The notes under the pieces: generated by a model
Told to the model about the DNA's origin: nothing
What the model saw: the letters and a program-made list of their open reading frames with translations, nothing else
The model's database searches: none
Translations under genes and position numbers: made by a program
Assembly: GCA_020445745.1 (NCBI GenBank)
Contig: JAGRGB010000115.1
Location: forward strand, 1-44,281
Direction: 5' to 3'
Origin: Rhodocyclaceae bacterium
GTDB lineage: Bacteria; Pseudomonadota; Gammaproteobacteria; Burkholderiales; Rhodocyclaceae
DNA: 44,281 nucleotides
In this document: positions 1 to 7,811 of the stretch, in pieces
How the letters are laid out: every line of letters begins with the position of its first letter
How positions within the stretch are numbered: the stretch's first letter is position 1

Positions 1-117
1 CCAGCATGTTCATGGTGATCATCCTCGATATGCCCGCTCAAAAAATGAGCAGACGAGTGAATCACCCTGGTCAATTTTCAGCGCAAATCACCACCGAAAA
101 CTGGTCAATTTTCAGCG
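1..117 (-). mobile_element. Probable terminus of an IS21-family insertion sequence, with start of an istA-like gene running off the left edge
   Basis: Two copies of a 17-bp motif (CTGGTCAATTTTCAGCG) lie at 67-83 and 101-117, in direct orientation and 34 bp apart. Multiple terminal repeats of this 'GGTCAATTTT' type are typical of IS21-family ends. On the minus strand they are followed by a GAGG Shine-Dalgarno (around 23-26) and ATG codons at 22, 13 and 7 in one open frame (M-I-T-M-N-M-L), as expected for istA reading out of the window to the left. The rest of the element lies outside the window. The family assignment is from memory of IS21 ends. Confidence 0.42.
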
Positions 118-659
118 CCTAGCAACATGCAGTGAAACAGTGCGTGGTGGGGCATCCACCGCGCAAGTGACCCCGGCTGAAATCGCAGGCTGGGGACATT
201 CTCGAAAGTGCACTTGCGTGGGACCAGCCAGTAGCTCTGCTCGCCGATTGTGAACGGCACCCTGCAGAACCGCCGGGCCCGCCGTTCATCGACGAGCATC
301 ACATCCAGGGCGCGGATCAGCGCCAGTGGTGCAGCTTCGACCTCAGCCTCATCGAAGGTTGCCCCGCGGTCGAGTATTCGACGGAAGCGCTCAACCTGCG
401 CCTCGAACGCAGGGTCCCCCGCACGGTTGACGCGCCGATGACTTTCCCACTTGTTGAGATTCACGTGTCCGGCGAGGTGGCACAGACGTACGAGCGCCTC
501 ATCCCATCTCGAACCCGTCAGCAGTTCGGCAACTCCCCTCATAGCGACACTGTAGCAAGTGGCAATGACCTCGTCGTAGATCGGCAGCACATTTTCTCGC
601 GCGCGCCTCGGACTGATCGTGTCCCCGGGCGTGGTGTAAGAAGCGGTTCGGTAGGTCAT
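105..659 (-). CDS. Hypothetical protein of 184 aa, possibly a rearranged fragment
   Basis: This open frame starts at an ATG at 657-659 and stops inside the IS21-like repeat at 105-107, so its last codons are IS-derived. The body, from about residue 22 onward, has normal protein composition: alternating helices such as EVIATCYSVAMRGVAELL, and a basic Tyr/Trp-rich patch (EQSYWLVPRKCTFENVP). I recognise no domain. The first ~20 residues overlap the tail of the IS256 fragment in another frame, so the true N-terminus may have been lost when that element inserted. It could be the C-terminal part of a larger protein cut by IS256. The same frame stays open upstream to 1340, but that stretch runs antisense to or across IS256 and the next gene, and I do not treat it as coding. 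Confidence 0.4.
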   Translation of the reverse strand: MTYRTASYTTPGDTISPRRARENVLPIYDEVIATCYSVAMRGVAELLTGSRWDEALVRLCHLAGHVNLNKWESHRRVNRAGDPAFEAQVERFRRILDRGATFDEAEVEAAPLALIRALDVMLVDERRARRFCRVPFTIGEQSYWLVPRKCTFENVPSLRFQPGSLARWMPHHALFHCMLLGAEN

Positions 660-692
660 CGTCTCCGGTAAGTTTGGACGATTCGGTCTGCA

Positions 693-915
693 ACCGCTGG
701 GAGGGTGACAAGGGGTTGTCACCGAGCTCGGCGAGCGTTTCCAGCGACATGTACCTTCGACACAGAGCCCATTCGTCGTTCTGCTCGAGCAACGATGCCC
801 CGACCAGGCGATAGGTGGCCGCCTCGTTGGGGAAGATGCCGACCATGTCGGTGCGCCGTTTGACCTCGTCGTTGATGCGTTCGAGCGGGTTGGTGCTGTG
901 GATCTTGCTCCAGAA
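693..915 (-). pseudogene. C-terminal fragment of an IS256-family (Mutator-type) transposase
   Basis: The minus-strand frame reads WSKIHSTNPLERINDEVKRR, then TDMVGIFPNEAATYRLVGAS and LLEQNDEWALCRRYMSLETL. This is the highly conserved C-terminal signature of IS256-family transposases (IHSTNPLERxN, RRTDVVGIFPN, LLEQNDEW, RRYMxLE). Only about 75 residues remain of a protein that is normally near 400. The DDE catalytic core and N-terminus are absent, and upstream of about 915 the frame has no IS256 similarity I can see. The element is dead and marks a past insertion. The start of the similarity is placed by eye and may be off by several codons. Confidence 0.85.
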
Positions 916-1057
916 AGGCCGGGGCCGGGGGTTGTGAGGACCCACTTGCGGGTCATCGCGCCGCGACCGGACCAGCTTTTGCCGGGTAAAGGCGAGTCAG
1001 CTGACCAAGCCGCGGACGCTAGCGTTTGCGCGATCGCACCACCCATTGCGCTCACAA

Positions 1058-1423
1058 TCAGGCCGGCGTCTCGCTTAACTCGTGAACGACCTCGATGCTG
1101 GCCGCTTCCAGCGCCCGAAGTTCTACTTCGAGCAAGGCCAAGGCCGCGTGTTTCACCCGCGCTTCCGGTTCTTCTCCGGTGCTGCACCGGGAGCTTGCCA
1201 CGGCGCGTTCCTCGCGGAGATTGATGAGGGTGTGTCCCGATCTGAGGTGGATCTTGATTCGCACAAGCAGGCCAATCGCCCGATTCACAGCCGATCGCTC
1301 GCCTTCCGGCGCGCGGGCGATTTGCAATGCGCCGAGGCACTCGCGCAGTTGGTGGGCCTTGGCATTGATGAGTTCGATCAGGGCATCCAGAACCGACGCG
1401 TCGTTCTCGGTGTCGTTACGCAT
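1058..1423 (-). CDS. Small conserved protein of 121 aa, diverged copy of the gene upstream of trpG at 29.8 kb
   Basis: The protein starts MRNDTENDASVLDALIELIN and contains the block LRECLGALQIARAPEGERSA followed by VNRAIGLLVRIKIHLRS. It has exactly the same length as the protein at 29823-30188, and by hand alignment 84 of 121 residues are identical. It looks all-helical and soluble, with no membrane segment, signal peptide or cysteine motif. I do not recognise the family. As at the other locus, it lies divergently upstream of a trpG sequence at nearly the same distance (435 versus 439 bases), but here the trpG is broken. The preserved reading frame suggests the small gene is either still under selection or only recently orphaned. 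Confidence 0.65.
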   Translation of the reverse strand: MRNDTENDASVLDALIELINAKAHQLRECLGALQIARAPEGERSAVNRAIGLLVRIKIHLRSGHTLINLREERAVASSRCSTGEEPEARVKHAALALLEVELRALEAASIEVVHELSETPA

Positions 1424-1858
1424 GTTGCCCCCAGTATCCCCAGCATCGAATGAAGCACTTGAGCGGTAGGATGGTCATTTCGAAGTGAGGCATCGACGGT
1501 TGGACCTGTGAGCCGTCGGCTCTCGAGTCGGGCCGGCCACGCCCGTTGGAGACGGCGTGATCAAGCCTTGTGCCGCCGAGCAGTTGGCGCGATCGGGTCA
1601 ATCGAATTGAGGCCGCGAGCCGTGCACGTCTTCGATTCGCATAGTGACGTTGCGATAGGCTTGGGGGGATCCCCCTCTGCTGTCGGCCCGAGACCGGTGC
1701 GAGAGTCAGGATGTCTTGGGCATGCTCGGGCCGCGGTGGTAGGGCGAACCCCTCAGAGTTTAGCGGAATCTGAGCGGAAAAATTTGCGGGTACATTAGCC
1801 GGTATCAAATGCATTTTGTTCAGATAAAAATCATATACAACAATAGGATATTGCATAA

Positions 1859-2028
1859 ATTCTGCTGATGATCGACAACTACGATTCGTTCATCTACAGC
1901 CTAGTCCAGTACTTCGGCGAGCTGGGTGCGAAGGTAAAGGTGTTCCGCAACGACGAGCTCGGAATCGAGCAGATCGAATAGCTGAAGCCTGCCCAGCTGG
2001 TGGTTTTGCCGGGGCCCTGCTCCCACCG
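1859..2028 (+). pseudogene. trpG: Decayed 5' fragment of trpG (glutamine amidotransferase)
   Basis: The translation of 1868-2024 ([37 protein letters not shown], stop, LKPAQLVVLPGPC) matches the first ~55 residues of the intact TrpG at 30628. The codon at the true start position is ATT (1859-1861) instead of ATG, an in-frame TAG sits at 1979-1981, and similarity ends abruptly near 2025, just before the catalytic Cys region. The ACAATAGGAT leader is shared with the intact gene. The fragment cannot make an amidotransferase. Codon-level divergence from 30628 is substantial, so this is not a recent duplication. It may be an older one, or a copy brought in from a related genome. Confidence 0.85.
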
Positions 2029-2042
2029 ACGGCTTCCGTCGG
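2026..2042. repeat. Short perfect hairpin at the trpG fragment breakpoint
   Basis: CCGACGG (2026-2032), loop CTT, CCGTCGG (2036-2042) begins exactly where similarity to trpG ends. It may be the end of an inserted sequence or a terminator-like stem. No T-run follows it. Confidence 0.4.
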
Positions 2043-2479
2043 AGTTGCCGCCTGCGGCTCCGCGCACGCGCCCGCGGCTGGCCCGGTAAACAGGGGGCAG
2101 GGCTGGCCAGGCGGGCGTGGGACACGGCAGCGCGGGGAGGGAGCGCAGGCCAGGCGCTCCTCTGTCAAGCGACATCCAGATTTACGCATTAATGCGGCGT
2201 CCAGCGTCACCTGGCCTTGAACGCCGGTTAGTGGTTCCGGCGGGGCATGCTGGTCATGCCGCGGTCTCCTGGCTGACCGAATTATCGGGCCTTCTCACGA
2301 GAGCAGCATCCACCTGGCGCCGTGTTGAAATTTTCGGGGCCACCTCTCTCTGCCATGGCCTTGGGATCGCGTTCGGACATTGGTCGGGCGGCCGCGGGAA
2401 GCCGCCGCAACATTGCCACCGATCGGTTGTGCGACGCTAATCGGTGACCATTGCCGGGGCCTCGTGCTACCTATCGTTG
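2043..2479. other. Gene-poor stretch of rearranged DNA
   Basis: I see no convincing gene here. The open frames present have no recognisable motif. The one structured element is the 50-bp segment at 2351-2400, annotated separately, which repeats the start region of the DUF6398-like gene near 9.4 kb. Confidence 0.5.
2351..2400 (-). repeat. 50-bp copy of the 5' end of the DUF6398-like gene (second copy at 9408-9457)
   Basis: Bases 2351-2400 and 9408-9457 agree at 45 of 50 positions by hand alignment. On the minus strand the segment spans the upstream region, the ATG (2378-2380) and the first codons: MSERDPKAMAE here against MTERVPKAMAA there. After that the coding similarity stops. It is the remnant of a second gene of this family, or of a shared promoter/start cassette. 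Confidence 0.7.
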
Positions 2480-2800
2480 TCAGCCGCGTAGTCGGGAAAG
2501 GGCGGAGCGCTGAGCGGCCAGCCGCCGGCATCGAACGATCGGTGTACACACCCACACCTGCAGCACCGCCTGCCGGTTCGCCCGTTCGAACCCGCGCAGG
2601 ACCAGCTTGCCCTCGTGCACCGCGATCAGGTGCACACCGTACAGTTCGGCGATCGGCGCCATGGCGAGCGGCGGGACGATGCGGGCGCGCAACCCGGCGC
2701 CGGCCGAAGCTACGGTCAGGACTCCCTCGCAGACCGGGCCAGGGTCGCTATCCGGGGCGCGAATGCCGAGGTGGCGAGTTGATTGGACGCGGCAGTACAT
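2480..2800 (-). CDS. Small hypothetical protein (106 aa)
   Basis: The ATG at 2798-2800 opens MYCRVQSTRHLGI, and the C-terminal half contains MAPIAELYGVHLIAVHEGKL and a hydrophobic strand pattern (AVLQVWVC). Composition is protein-like and the frame runs unbroken to 2480, but I recognise no domain. It stands alone between rearranged segments. The C-terminal residues (a run of Arg, Ala and Leu) look like read-through into non-coding DNA, so the gene may have lost its natural end. It could be spurious in this GC-rich DNA. Confidence 0.4.
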   Translation of the reverse strand: MYCRVQSTRHLGIRAPDSDPGPVCEGVLTVASAGAGLRARIVPPLAMAPIAELYGVHLIAVHEGKLVLRGFERANRQAVLQVWVCTPIVRCRRLAAQRSALSRLRG

Positions 2801-3295
2801 GACCTGAGAACTATACATTTAAACAGTGCGTGGCGCTGCTCGGTCCGCGATCGCCGGCACGCTTGGCGCGTGCAGTTCAAAGGGATCCGAGCCGGAAACC
2901 GCATTGCAAGAGTGCTGCGGTGAGCGAGGTGCGCCCAATGATCGCTGTGGGTGCAGTTGTGTTTGGCAACTGAGTGCTCTATTTTCGGGGGTATCTGTGG
3001 GGAGATGGGACGGGCTGAGTTGGAGATGTCGCCTGTTGCAGGCTAGACAAGTGGAGTGGGGGTAACTTTGGGGGTAACTTGGACGTGTGGTTTGCAAGTT
3101 GTCCCGTAAATACTGATATTCTGGCCTGTATTGCAGTGTCCTTCGGCCACCACCAACACTTCCGGAGTGATCCGGGCAAGGCCGGGAAACCCAACAAATA
3201 TAACGGGTTCCCGACTTTTTGTTTCCGGTGTGTTCCGGAGAAGGCTGTTGCGTTCCGGGGGCAACAGGGGGCAAGATTTGGGGCAAGTCGTCCTC
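2801..3295. other. Non-coding stretch with integrase-arm-like direct repeats
   Basis: Two tandem pairs stand out: GGGGGTAACTTTGGGGGTAACTT at 3057-3079 (quoted as two copies of GGGGGTAACTT) and GGGGCAAGAT/TGGGGCAAGT near 3269-3288. An AT-rich island (CAACAAATATAACGGGTTCC) lies between them. Short G-rich direct repeats like these often flank attachment sites of integrative elements using DUF4102-type tyrosine integrases. No integrase gene remains. I read the segment as a remnant attachment region and do not claim a precise core site. Confidence 0.35.
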
Positions 3296-3607
3296 ATGTC
3301 TTTGGAGTTGCCGGTTCTCGAACTGGAGCATGGCGTTCTTCTGAAGGAACGCTCCGATCCGGCTCAGGGATTGGCGCTGCGCGCCTGGTTAAGCCATCAG
3401 GTGCTGCCTTCGTTCCACGGCCGCGTGCTGCCGATCGATACCTCCATCGCCCAGCGTTGTGCGCAACTGCACGTTCCAGACCCGCGTTCCGAACGGGACG
3501 CGCTTATCGCCGCAACTGCCTTGGTTCATGGCATGACGGTGGTCACGCGAAATGTTGCGGATTTCGAGCCGACTGGCGTCGCGCTGCACGATCCTTGGCC
3601 GAGGTAG
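3296..3607 (+). pseudogene. vapC: 5'-truncated VapC-type PIN-domain toxin
   Basis: From about 3296 the frame reads LPVLELEHGVLLKERSDPAQ and ends with ERDALIAATALVHGMTVVTR, NVADFEPTGVALHDPW. This is the C-terminal two thirds of a VapC ribonuclease. The second-shell acidic residues (E in LELEHG, D in ERDALIAAT, D in NVADF) are present. The N-terminal strand with the first catalytic Asp (the DTN motif) is gone, replaced by the repeat-rich segment ending near 3288. No VapB antitoxin gene is visible. It should be inactive. The apparent ATG at 3296 is a chance start inside the fragment. Confidence 0.8.
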
Positions 3608-3935
3608 GGGGTCGGCTCACGAAAGGGACAGAAACAGTACTTATGACAACGCACCGTTGACCGGCCACTTTTGCGCTGCTGCGCTGCAACTGGGCTCGTT
3701 CGGAAAATGCTTTTGGCATGAAAAGATGTCCGGCTGCTGCCGACCCATTCCAGCCGTCTAGATCCGCGATCAGCCAGTTACAAGTCTTTTGGCTTTCCTG
3801 CCGCTCAACTGCAACGGGAAGTCGATAGGTGGTCGGCCAAAATTGGCAGCAAATTCGGCCACACAAGCAGTGCGCCGCGATGCGAGACTTGCGAGCGCCG
3901 AACCGGACTTCCAAGCCTCATTCCGATAGCGGCGA
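3608..3935. other. Intergenic stretch between the vapC remnant and ietS
   Basis: No gene, strong hairpin or repeat is evident. GC content falls visibly here compared with the rest of the window, which fits acquired DNA. Confidence 0.4.
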
Positions 3936-6428
3936 TCAAGTTACGATGGCAATCTTCTGTGTGATCGCATTGTAAAGATCGACTTCAAGCTGGTCGGTAA
4001 TGAGAGATACCACCAAGCTGTACCGCACCGGCAGATCGTAGCGCTCTAGGGCTGGCCGTGTTCGCCACCAGCCAGTCGAAGGGTAGACTGCAATGAACCC
4101 TCGACTTGCGAGATCTGCCGCCGCTCCCTCCCATACGTCTTGATGGAGGGAGCCGCGATGCCGTTGGCGGTCGCCCAAGTACCAGTCGGGATCTTTCGGA
4201 TCCGCCGAGTCACCGTCATCCTCGCGTTTGGCCGCTGCATTAACGCGGGCAACGAAATCATCGGTTGATGCGTCCAGAGGGCGTTGCACGTCGAACCGAA
4301 GACGGTGCGAAGGGTAATGGAACTTCGAAGAAGTGCCACGAGCAGAGGGGTTGGGCTCGATAAAGTACGACAATGTGACTCGCATTTGCACGTTGGCGTC
4401 CTGCAGGGCTTCGAGTTCGTCTCGCGGCCACGGCAGGGCGTGCAGGTTCATGTGGCGAGTCACCACGCCGCGCCCCTTTTCCTTCACATAGGGGTGCACC
4501 AGGTCCTCCACTACGAGCGTGAGCGAATGGCCTGCGCTCCACAATGCTCGGTCCAAGTCCGGTACACCCCACCCGCAGTGCCGAATGAGATTCACGTAAT
4601 CCTGCTTGGCCGGCTTCTTGCCCACGGGCAAGAACATCTCGCGCATCACGGGAGTCCACTCGGCCGAATGGACGATCAGTGCCCGCACGGTCTCCGGGCG
4701 AAGCAATGGATAGGCCGCCATGAGCTGCGCAGCCATGCGGGCGCACATGGCCGATGCGGCGCTGGTTGCGTTAGTCGTGGTGAAGAGTCGGTCATGCGGG
4801 CGATGATGTGTGGTGAGGAGATTGAGGCTCGGCATTCCCGCCGCCCCAAAAGCGTCCTTGCCTACGTTGCCGCCCTCCAGGACCACGTCGGGCTTCAAGG
4901 GCCAAGCACTGTCCCACGTCCGTGAAGTCGTCGTGGATGGGCTCAGGCCGCCCCCCGCGGCGATCGCGCTGACGCCAACAATCTCGGTTTCAATCTTGTC
5001 CGTGTAGGCCCCGACGGTGATGGCGTTCCAGGACTGTCCGGGGTCGTGGATGAGATTGGTCGAAAGGCTTGCCGGATAGTCCATCCAGGCCGCATGTTCG
5101 CGCGTATTGCCAGCGGCGAGGACGACCAAACGAGGAAATGCCCCGGCGCCATCCGAATCGGCCGCCAATCGATCCACTGTCGCGGACCAGGATGATGGGC
5201 GACCGCGATCGCGGTAGTCCGAAGCGCTCACCGCCGACGTAAAGACCCGGCGCCGCTGCGGTGCGGCGACTTCGGGACGGCTGACGGCTTCCGCAAACAA
5301 ATAGGCGTGGTGCTTCGCATCCCCCTTGTTGGTCCCTTCGTCGGGCGTGAGCTTTACCGACTCCAGACGGTGTTCCGGTGCAACGGGGTGGGCAGAGGCG
5401 AGTACATCCGTCAAGTCCCCAAACGCCGCGAGACCGGCCAAGCCGGAGCCGTGATTGGCAACATCGTCTTTGCCCCAGGCCGGTTCCACCGTGTGCATGT
5501 CAGCGTCTGCGAGCAGAGGAGAAAGCAGCGGATGGCGGCGGTTAACGCCGGAGTCGAGGAGGCAGACGTGCGGTGTGTCGCTGTCCTCCACTGGGAATCG
5601 GGCATGCGCAAGAGTCGCATCCAGCCAATGCCGCTGTTCCTCCACCCCCATTCCGTCGAAGAACTCGGCCGTCTCCTTGGCAAACCGCAGTTCGGCCACA
5701 CAGTTCAGCATCATCACGGACTGTGCAAACTGCTTTTGGGACCCATGCATCAGCACGACTGTTCTCTCGGGGAAGTTTGCCTGCTGCTCACTGACGGTGC
5801 AGCCAGCCAAATTGGCGAGCCTATTGAAATCCTCCACGACGGCTTGCCGTTGTCCGCGCACGGGCAACCAGACTTCCCACCAGAAGGGCTGGTCCTTGTC
5901 GTCGGGCAACAGCTCGAGGTCATCGGTCCATAACGCTTGTAGCTCCGCCGAGCGGATCGAGGCGATGGTGTTGAGCAGTGCCTTGTGGTCACGGGGCTTG
6001 CCGTTCTTGTCCTTCTTCTCTTCTAGGTACTCGACGACGTACTTTTCGAAGCGCGACAACTCGCCATCGGGCACGAAAACGTTGGCGTAGGTGATCGGGC
6101 CTTCCGTGCAAACGCTGAGGAGCTCGATCTCCTTGCGCTCGTCAGCAAGGCTTTGGAACGCGAGTTCGACGTCGGGCTGACCTATGAATTGGATCTGCAG
6201 TCCAAGGCCGCTCTTGAGGTCGTAGTGCTGCTGAGCCTCTGCCGCAGCTTCAGCGATCGGCTTCAGTGCCTGGATTTGGGCTTGCAATGCCTGGCCGTGC
6301 TGCCGTCGTGGAAGGTCCGGGACGGCCTTCCCATCGCCGCGGCCAGGGCGATGTGCCGTGAAATCCTGTGGCTTGGATGTGTCGTGAAGAACGAGGTGCC
6401 GCCGCCGATCAGGTGCGTGATCCGCCAT
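3936..6428 (-). CDS. ietS: IetS-like subtilisin family (S8) serine protease of the IetAS pair
   Basis: This 830-residue protein has no signal peptide, so it probably acts in the cytoplasm. The S8 catalytic residues are visible: Asp292 in CLLDSGV, His326 in NHGSGLAG, Asn441 (oxyanion) in LAAGN, and Ser556 in NATSAASA, where the usual GTS is replaced by ATS. About 280 residues precede the protease domain and about 220 follow it, as in the IetS family. It lies directly downstream of the AAA+ gene, whose last 20 bases overlap its start. The ATG at 6426-6428 is preceded by only a weak Shine-Dalgarno, so translational coupling is likely. In known IetAS pairs the protease is thought to be the effector and the ATPase its controller; the role here is inferred by family and synteny. 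Confidence 0.88.
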   Translation of the reverse strand: MADHAPDRRRHLVLHDTSKPQDFTAHRPGRGDGKAVPDLPRRQHGQALQAQIQALKPIAEAAAEAQQHYDLKSGLGLQIQFIGQPDVELAFQSLADERKEIELLSVCTEGPITYANVFVPDGELSRFEKYVVEYLEEKKDKNGKPRDHKALLNTIASIRSAELQALWTDDLELLPDDKDQPFWWEVWLPVRGQRQAVVEDFNRLANLAGCTVSEQQANFPERTVVLMHGSQKQFAQSVMMLNCVAELRFAKETAEFFDGMGVEEQRHWLDATLAHARFPVEDSDTPHVCLLDSGVNRRHPLLSPLLADADMHTVEPAWGKDDVANHGSGLAGLAAFGDLTDVLASAHPVAPEHRLESVKLTPDEGTNKGDAKHHAYLFAEAVSRPEVAAPQRRRVFTSAVSASDYRDRGRPSSWSATVDRLAADSDGAGAFPRLVVLAAGNTREHAAWMDYPASLSTNLIHDPGQSWNAITVGAYTDKIETEIVGVSAIAAGGGLSPSTTTSRTWDSAWPLKPDVVLEGGNVGKDAFGAAGMPSLNLLTTHHRPHDRLFTTTNATSAASAMCARMAAQLMAAYPLLRPETVRALIVHSAEWTPVMREMFLPVGKKPAKQDYVNLIRHCGWGVPDLDRALWSAGHSLTLVVEDLVHPYVKEKGRGVVTRHMNLHALPWPRDELEALQDANVQMRVTLSYFIEPNPSARGTSSKFHYPSHRLRFDVQRPLDASTDDFVARVNAAAKREDDGDSADPKDPDWYLGDRQRHRGSLHQDVWEGAAADLASRGFIAVYPSTGWWRTRPALERYDLPVRYSLVVSLITDQLEVDLYNAITQKIAIVT

Positions 6429-7434
6429 CGCTGACTAGTTTGTTGTTCTGTTTATGTTTCTCGCTCAGCCGTCGCCGCTCCTCCAGCGCACGCCCGAGAG
6501 CATCTGAGCCAACCCCGGCTTCGTCGTGCATGACGGCTTCCTTGATGGCTTCATCGACGGCACGCCGAATCTCGGCGTAGCTCAGGCCATCTGCTCTGCT
6601 CGTGATCGCCTTTTTCGGGAACGGCCTAGGGGCGAAACTGCCCAGGCGCGCTCGGATCAACTCGAAGGCTTGTTCTGGCGTGGGCAGGTGATATTCGATG
6701 ACATCGTCGAAGCGGCGGAACAAGGCGTAGTCGAGGATCTCCGGGTGATTGGTGGCTGCAATGATCAGGCTGTTGGATTCATCATGCTCGATCATTTGGA
6801 GGAAGCTGTTTAGTACGCGGCGGATCTCGCCTACGTCGTTGGCCAGCCCGCGCTGGGAGCCAATCGCATCAAACTCGTCAAAGAAATACACACCGCGCAC
6901 TTCGGCGACGGCGTCGAATACCTGCCGCAGCTTGGCGGCCGTTTCGCCCATGAACTTCGTGATTAGCGCATCTAGGCGCACCAGAAAGAGCGGGATGCCG
7001 AGTTCTCCGGCGAGCACAGATGCAGTCATCGTTTTGCCCGTGCCCGGGGGCCCAACCAGCAGCAACTTACGCCGCGGAGACAGGCCGTGTTCGCGGATGC
7101 GAGCGAACATCCGCTGTTCCTTCATGATCCGCTGCAATTGCTTGTGAACCGACTCATCCAGCACCATGTCCGCGGTGCGGTTCTTCGGATAACTTACGAC
7201 GAGCAGATTGGCGAGTTCGCCCCGGGGGCGCGCCATCTGGACCAGCTTGCCCTTCTCTCCCTGCAAGGCGTGCGCCTTCGCTGCGTCGATCATGCCGCGC
7301 AGTTCTTGTGCTAGCTTGCCGTGCCCCGCCTTTGCCTCATGCGCTGCAACTTGCATGGCGACCGAGTAAAACTGCGTGTCGTCGCGGTTGATGTGGGACT
7401 TTACAAGCGCCTTAAGTTGATCTGCGCTGGCCAT
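6409..7434 (-). CDS. ietA: IetA-like AAA+ ATPase of the IetAS pair
   Basis: This is a single-domain AAA+ protein of 341 aa. Numbering from the ATG at 7432-7434: Walker A GPPGTGKT at about 128-135, Walker B FFDEFD with D186/E187, sensor-1 TN at 228-229, and an arginine finger in LFRRF near 240. I prefer this ATG because GGAAG lies 6 bp upstream and MASADQLKALVKSHI is the family's usual N-terminus. A TTG 39 bases upstream (7473) is in frame but has no spaced Shine-Dalgarno. The N-terminal ~90 residues form a helical domain also seen in IetA relatives. The gene is first in a two-gene operon with the S8 protease. The pair is known as a stability system on Agrobacterium Ti plasmids and as an anti-phage system; activity here is untested. 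Confidence 0.88.
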   Translation of the reverse strand: MASADQLKALVKSHINRDDTQFYSVAMQVAAHEAKAGHGKLAQELRGMIDAAKAHALQGEKGKLVQMARPRGELANLLVVSYPKNRTADMVLDESVHKQLQRIMKEQRMFARIREHGLSPRRKLLLVGPPGTGKTMTASVLAGELGIPLFLVRLDALITKFMGETAAKLRQVFDAVAEVRGVYFFDEFDAIGSQRGLANDVGEIRRVLNSFLQMIEHDESNSLIIAATNHPEILDYALFRRFDDVIEYHLPTPEQAFELIRARLGSFAPRPFPKKAITSRADGLSYAEIRRAVDEAIKEAVMHDEAGVGSDALGRALEERRRLSEKHKQNNKLVSDGGSRT

Positions 7435-7811
7435 CTCGTCTTCCGTGATTAGCTGTCTGCGGCTCTTTGCCAACTTCTAGACGCCATGACAGGAGATCTT
7501 AACAACAATGGTGGCATCTGGCTCGACGCCTCTCGTTAGACCGCTCAAGGAGCTTGCCCACTTGCCAACCTTCCTGAACGGCTGGCGCCGAAGTCGAGTC
7601 ACAGGCAGCTATCGGAGCACAGCGGACATGAGAATGGCTGGTCCGCAGGACCGTGCAACGGCAGCACATGGCCGTGGGGCGTCCCACGCCGTCGCTACGT
7701 GGCCGGCTGGTCTGATCTCAAACCTGTCGTCCGAGGGCGCCCACAAGGCCTTGCTACTACCGGCGGCAACTGTGGAGCCTCTCTCTTTCATGCTCGACGC
7801 GAACGCGAGCG
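7435..7811. other. Intergenic region upstream of ietA
   Basis: I find no convincing gene. This stretch must hold the ietAS promoter (reading left) and the end of the DUF7713-like transcript, but I cannot pick out a -35/-10 pair or a terminator hairpin with confidence. Confidence 0.4.

Noticed and set aside
105-1340. One long 411-residue minus-strand gene
   Set aside because: The frame crosses the IS256 fragment and the 121-aa gene in wrong frames. Only the part from 659 down looks protein-like.
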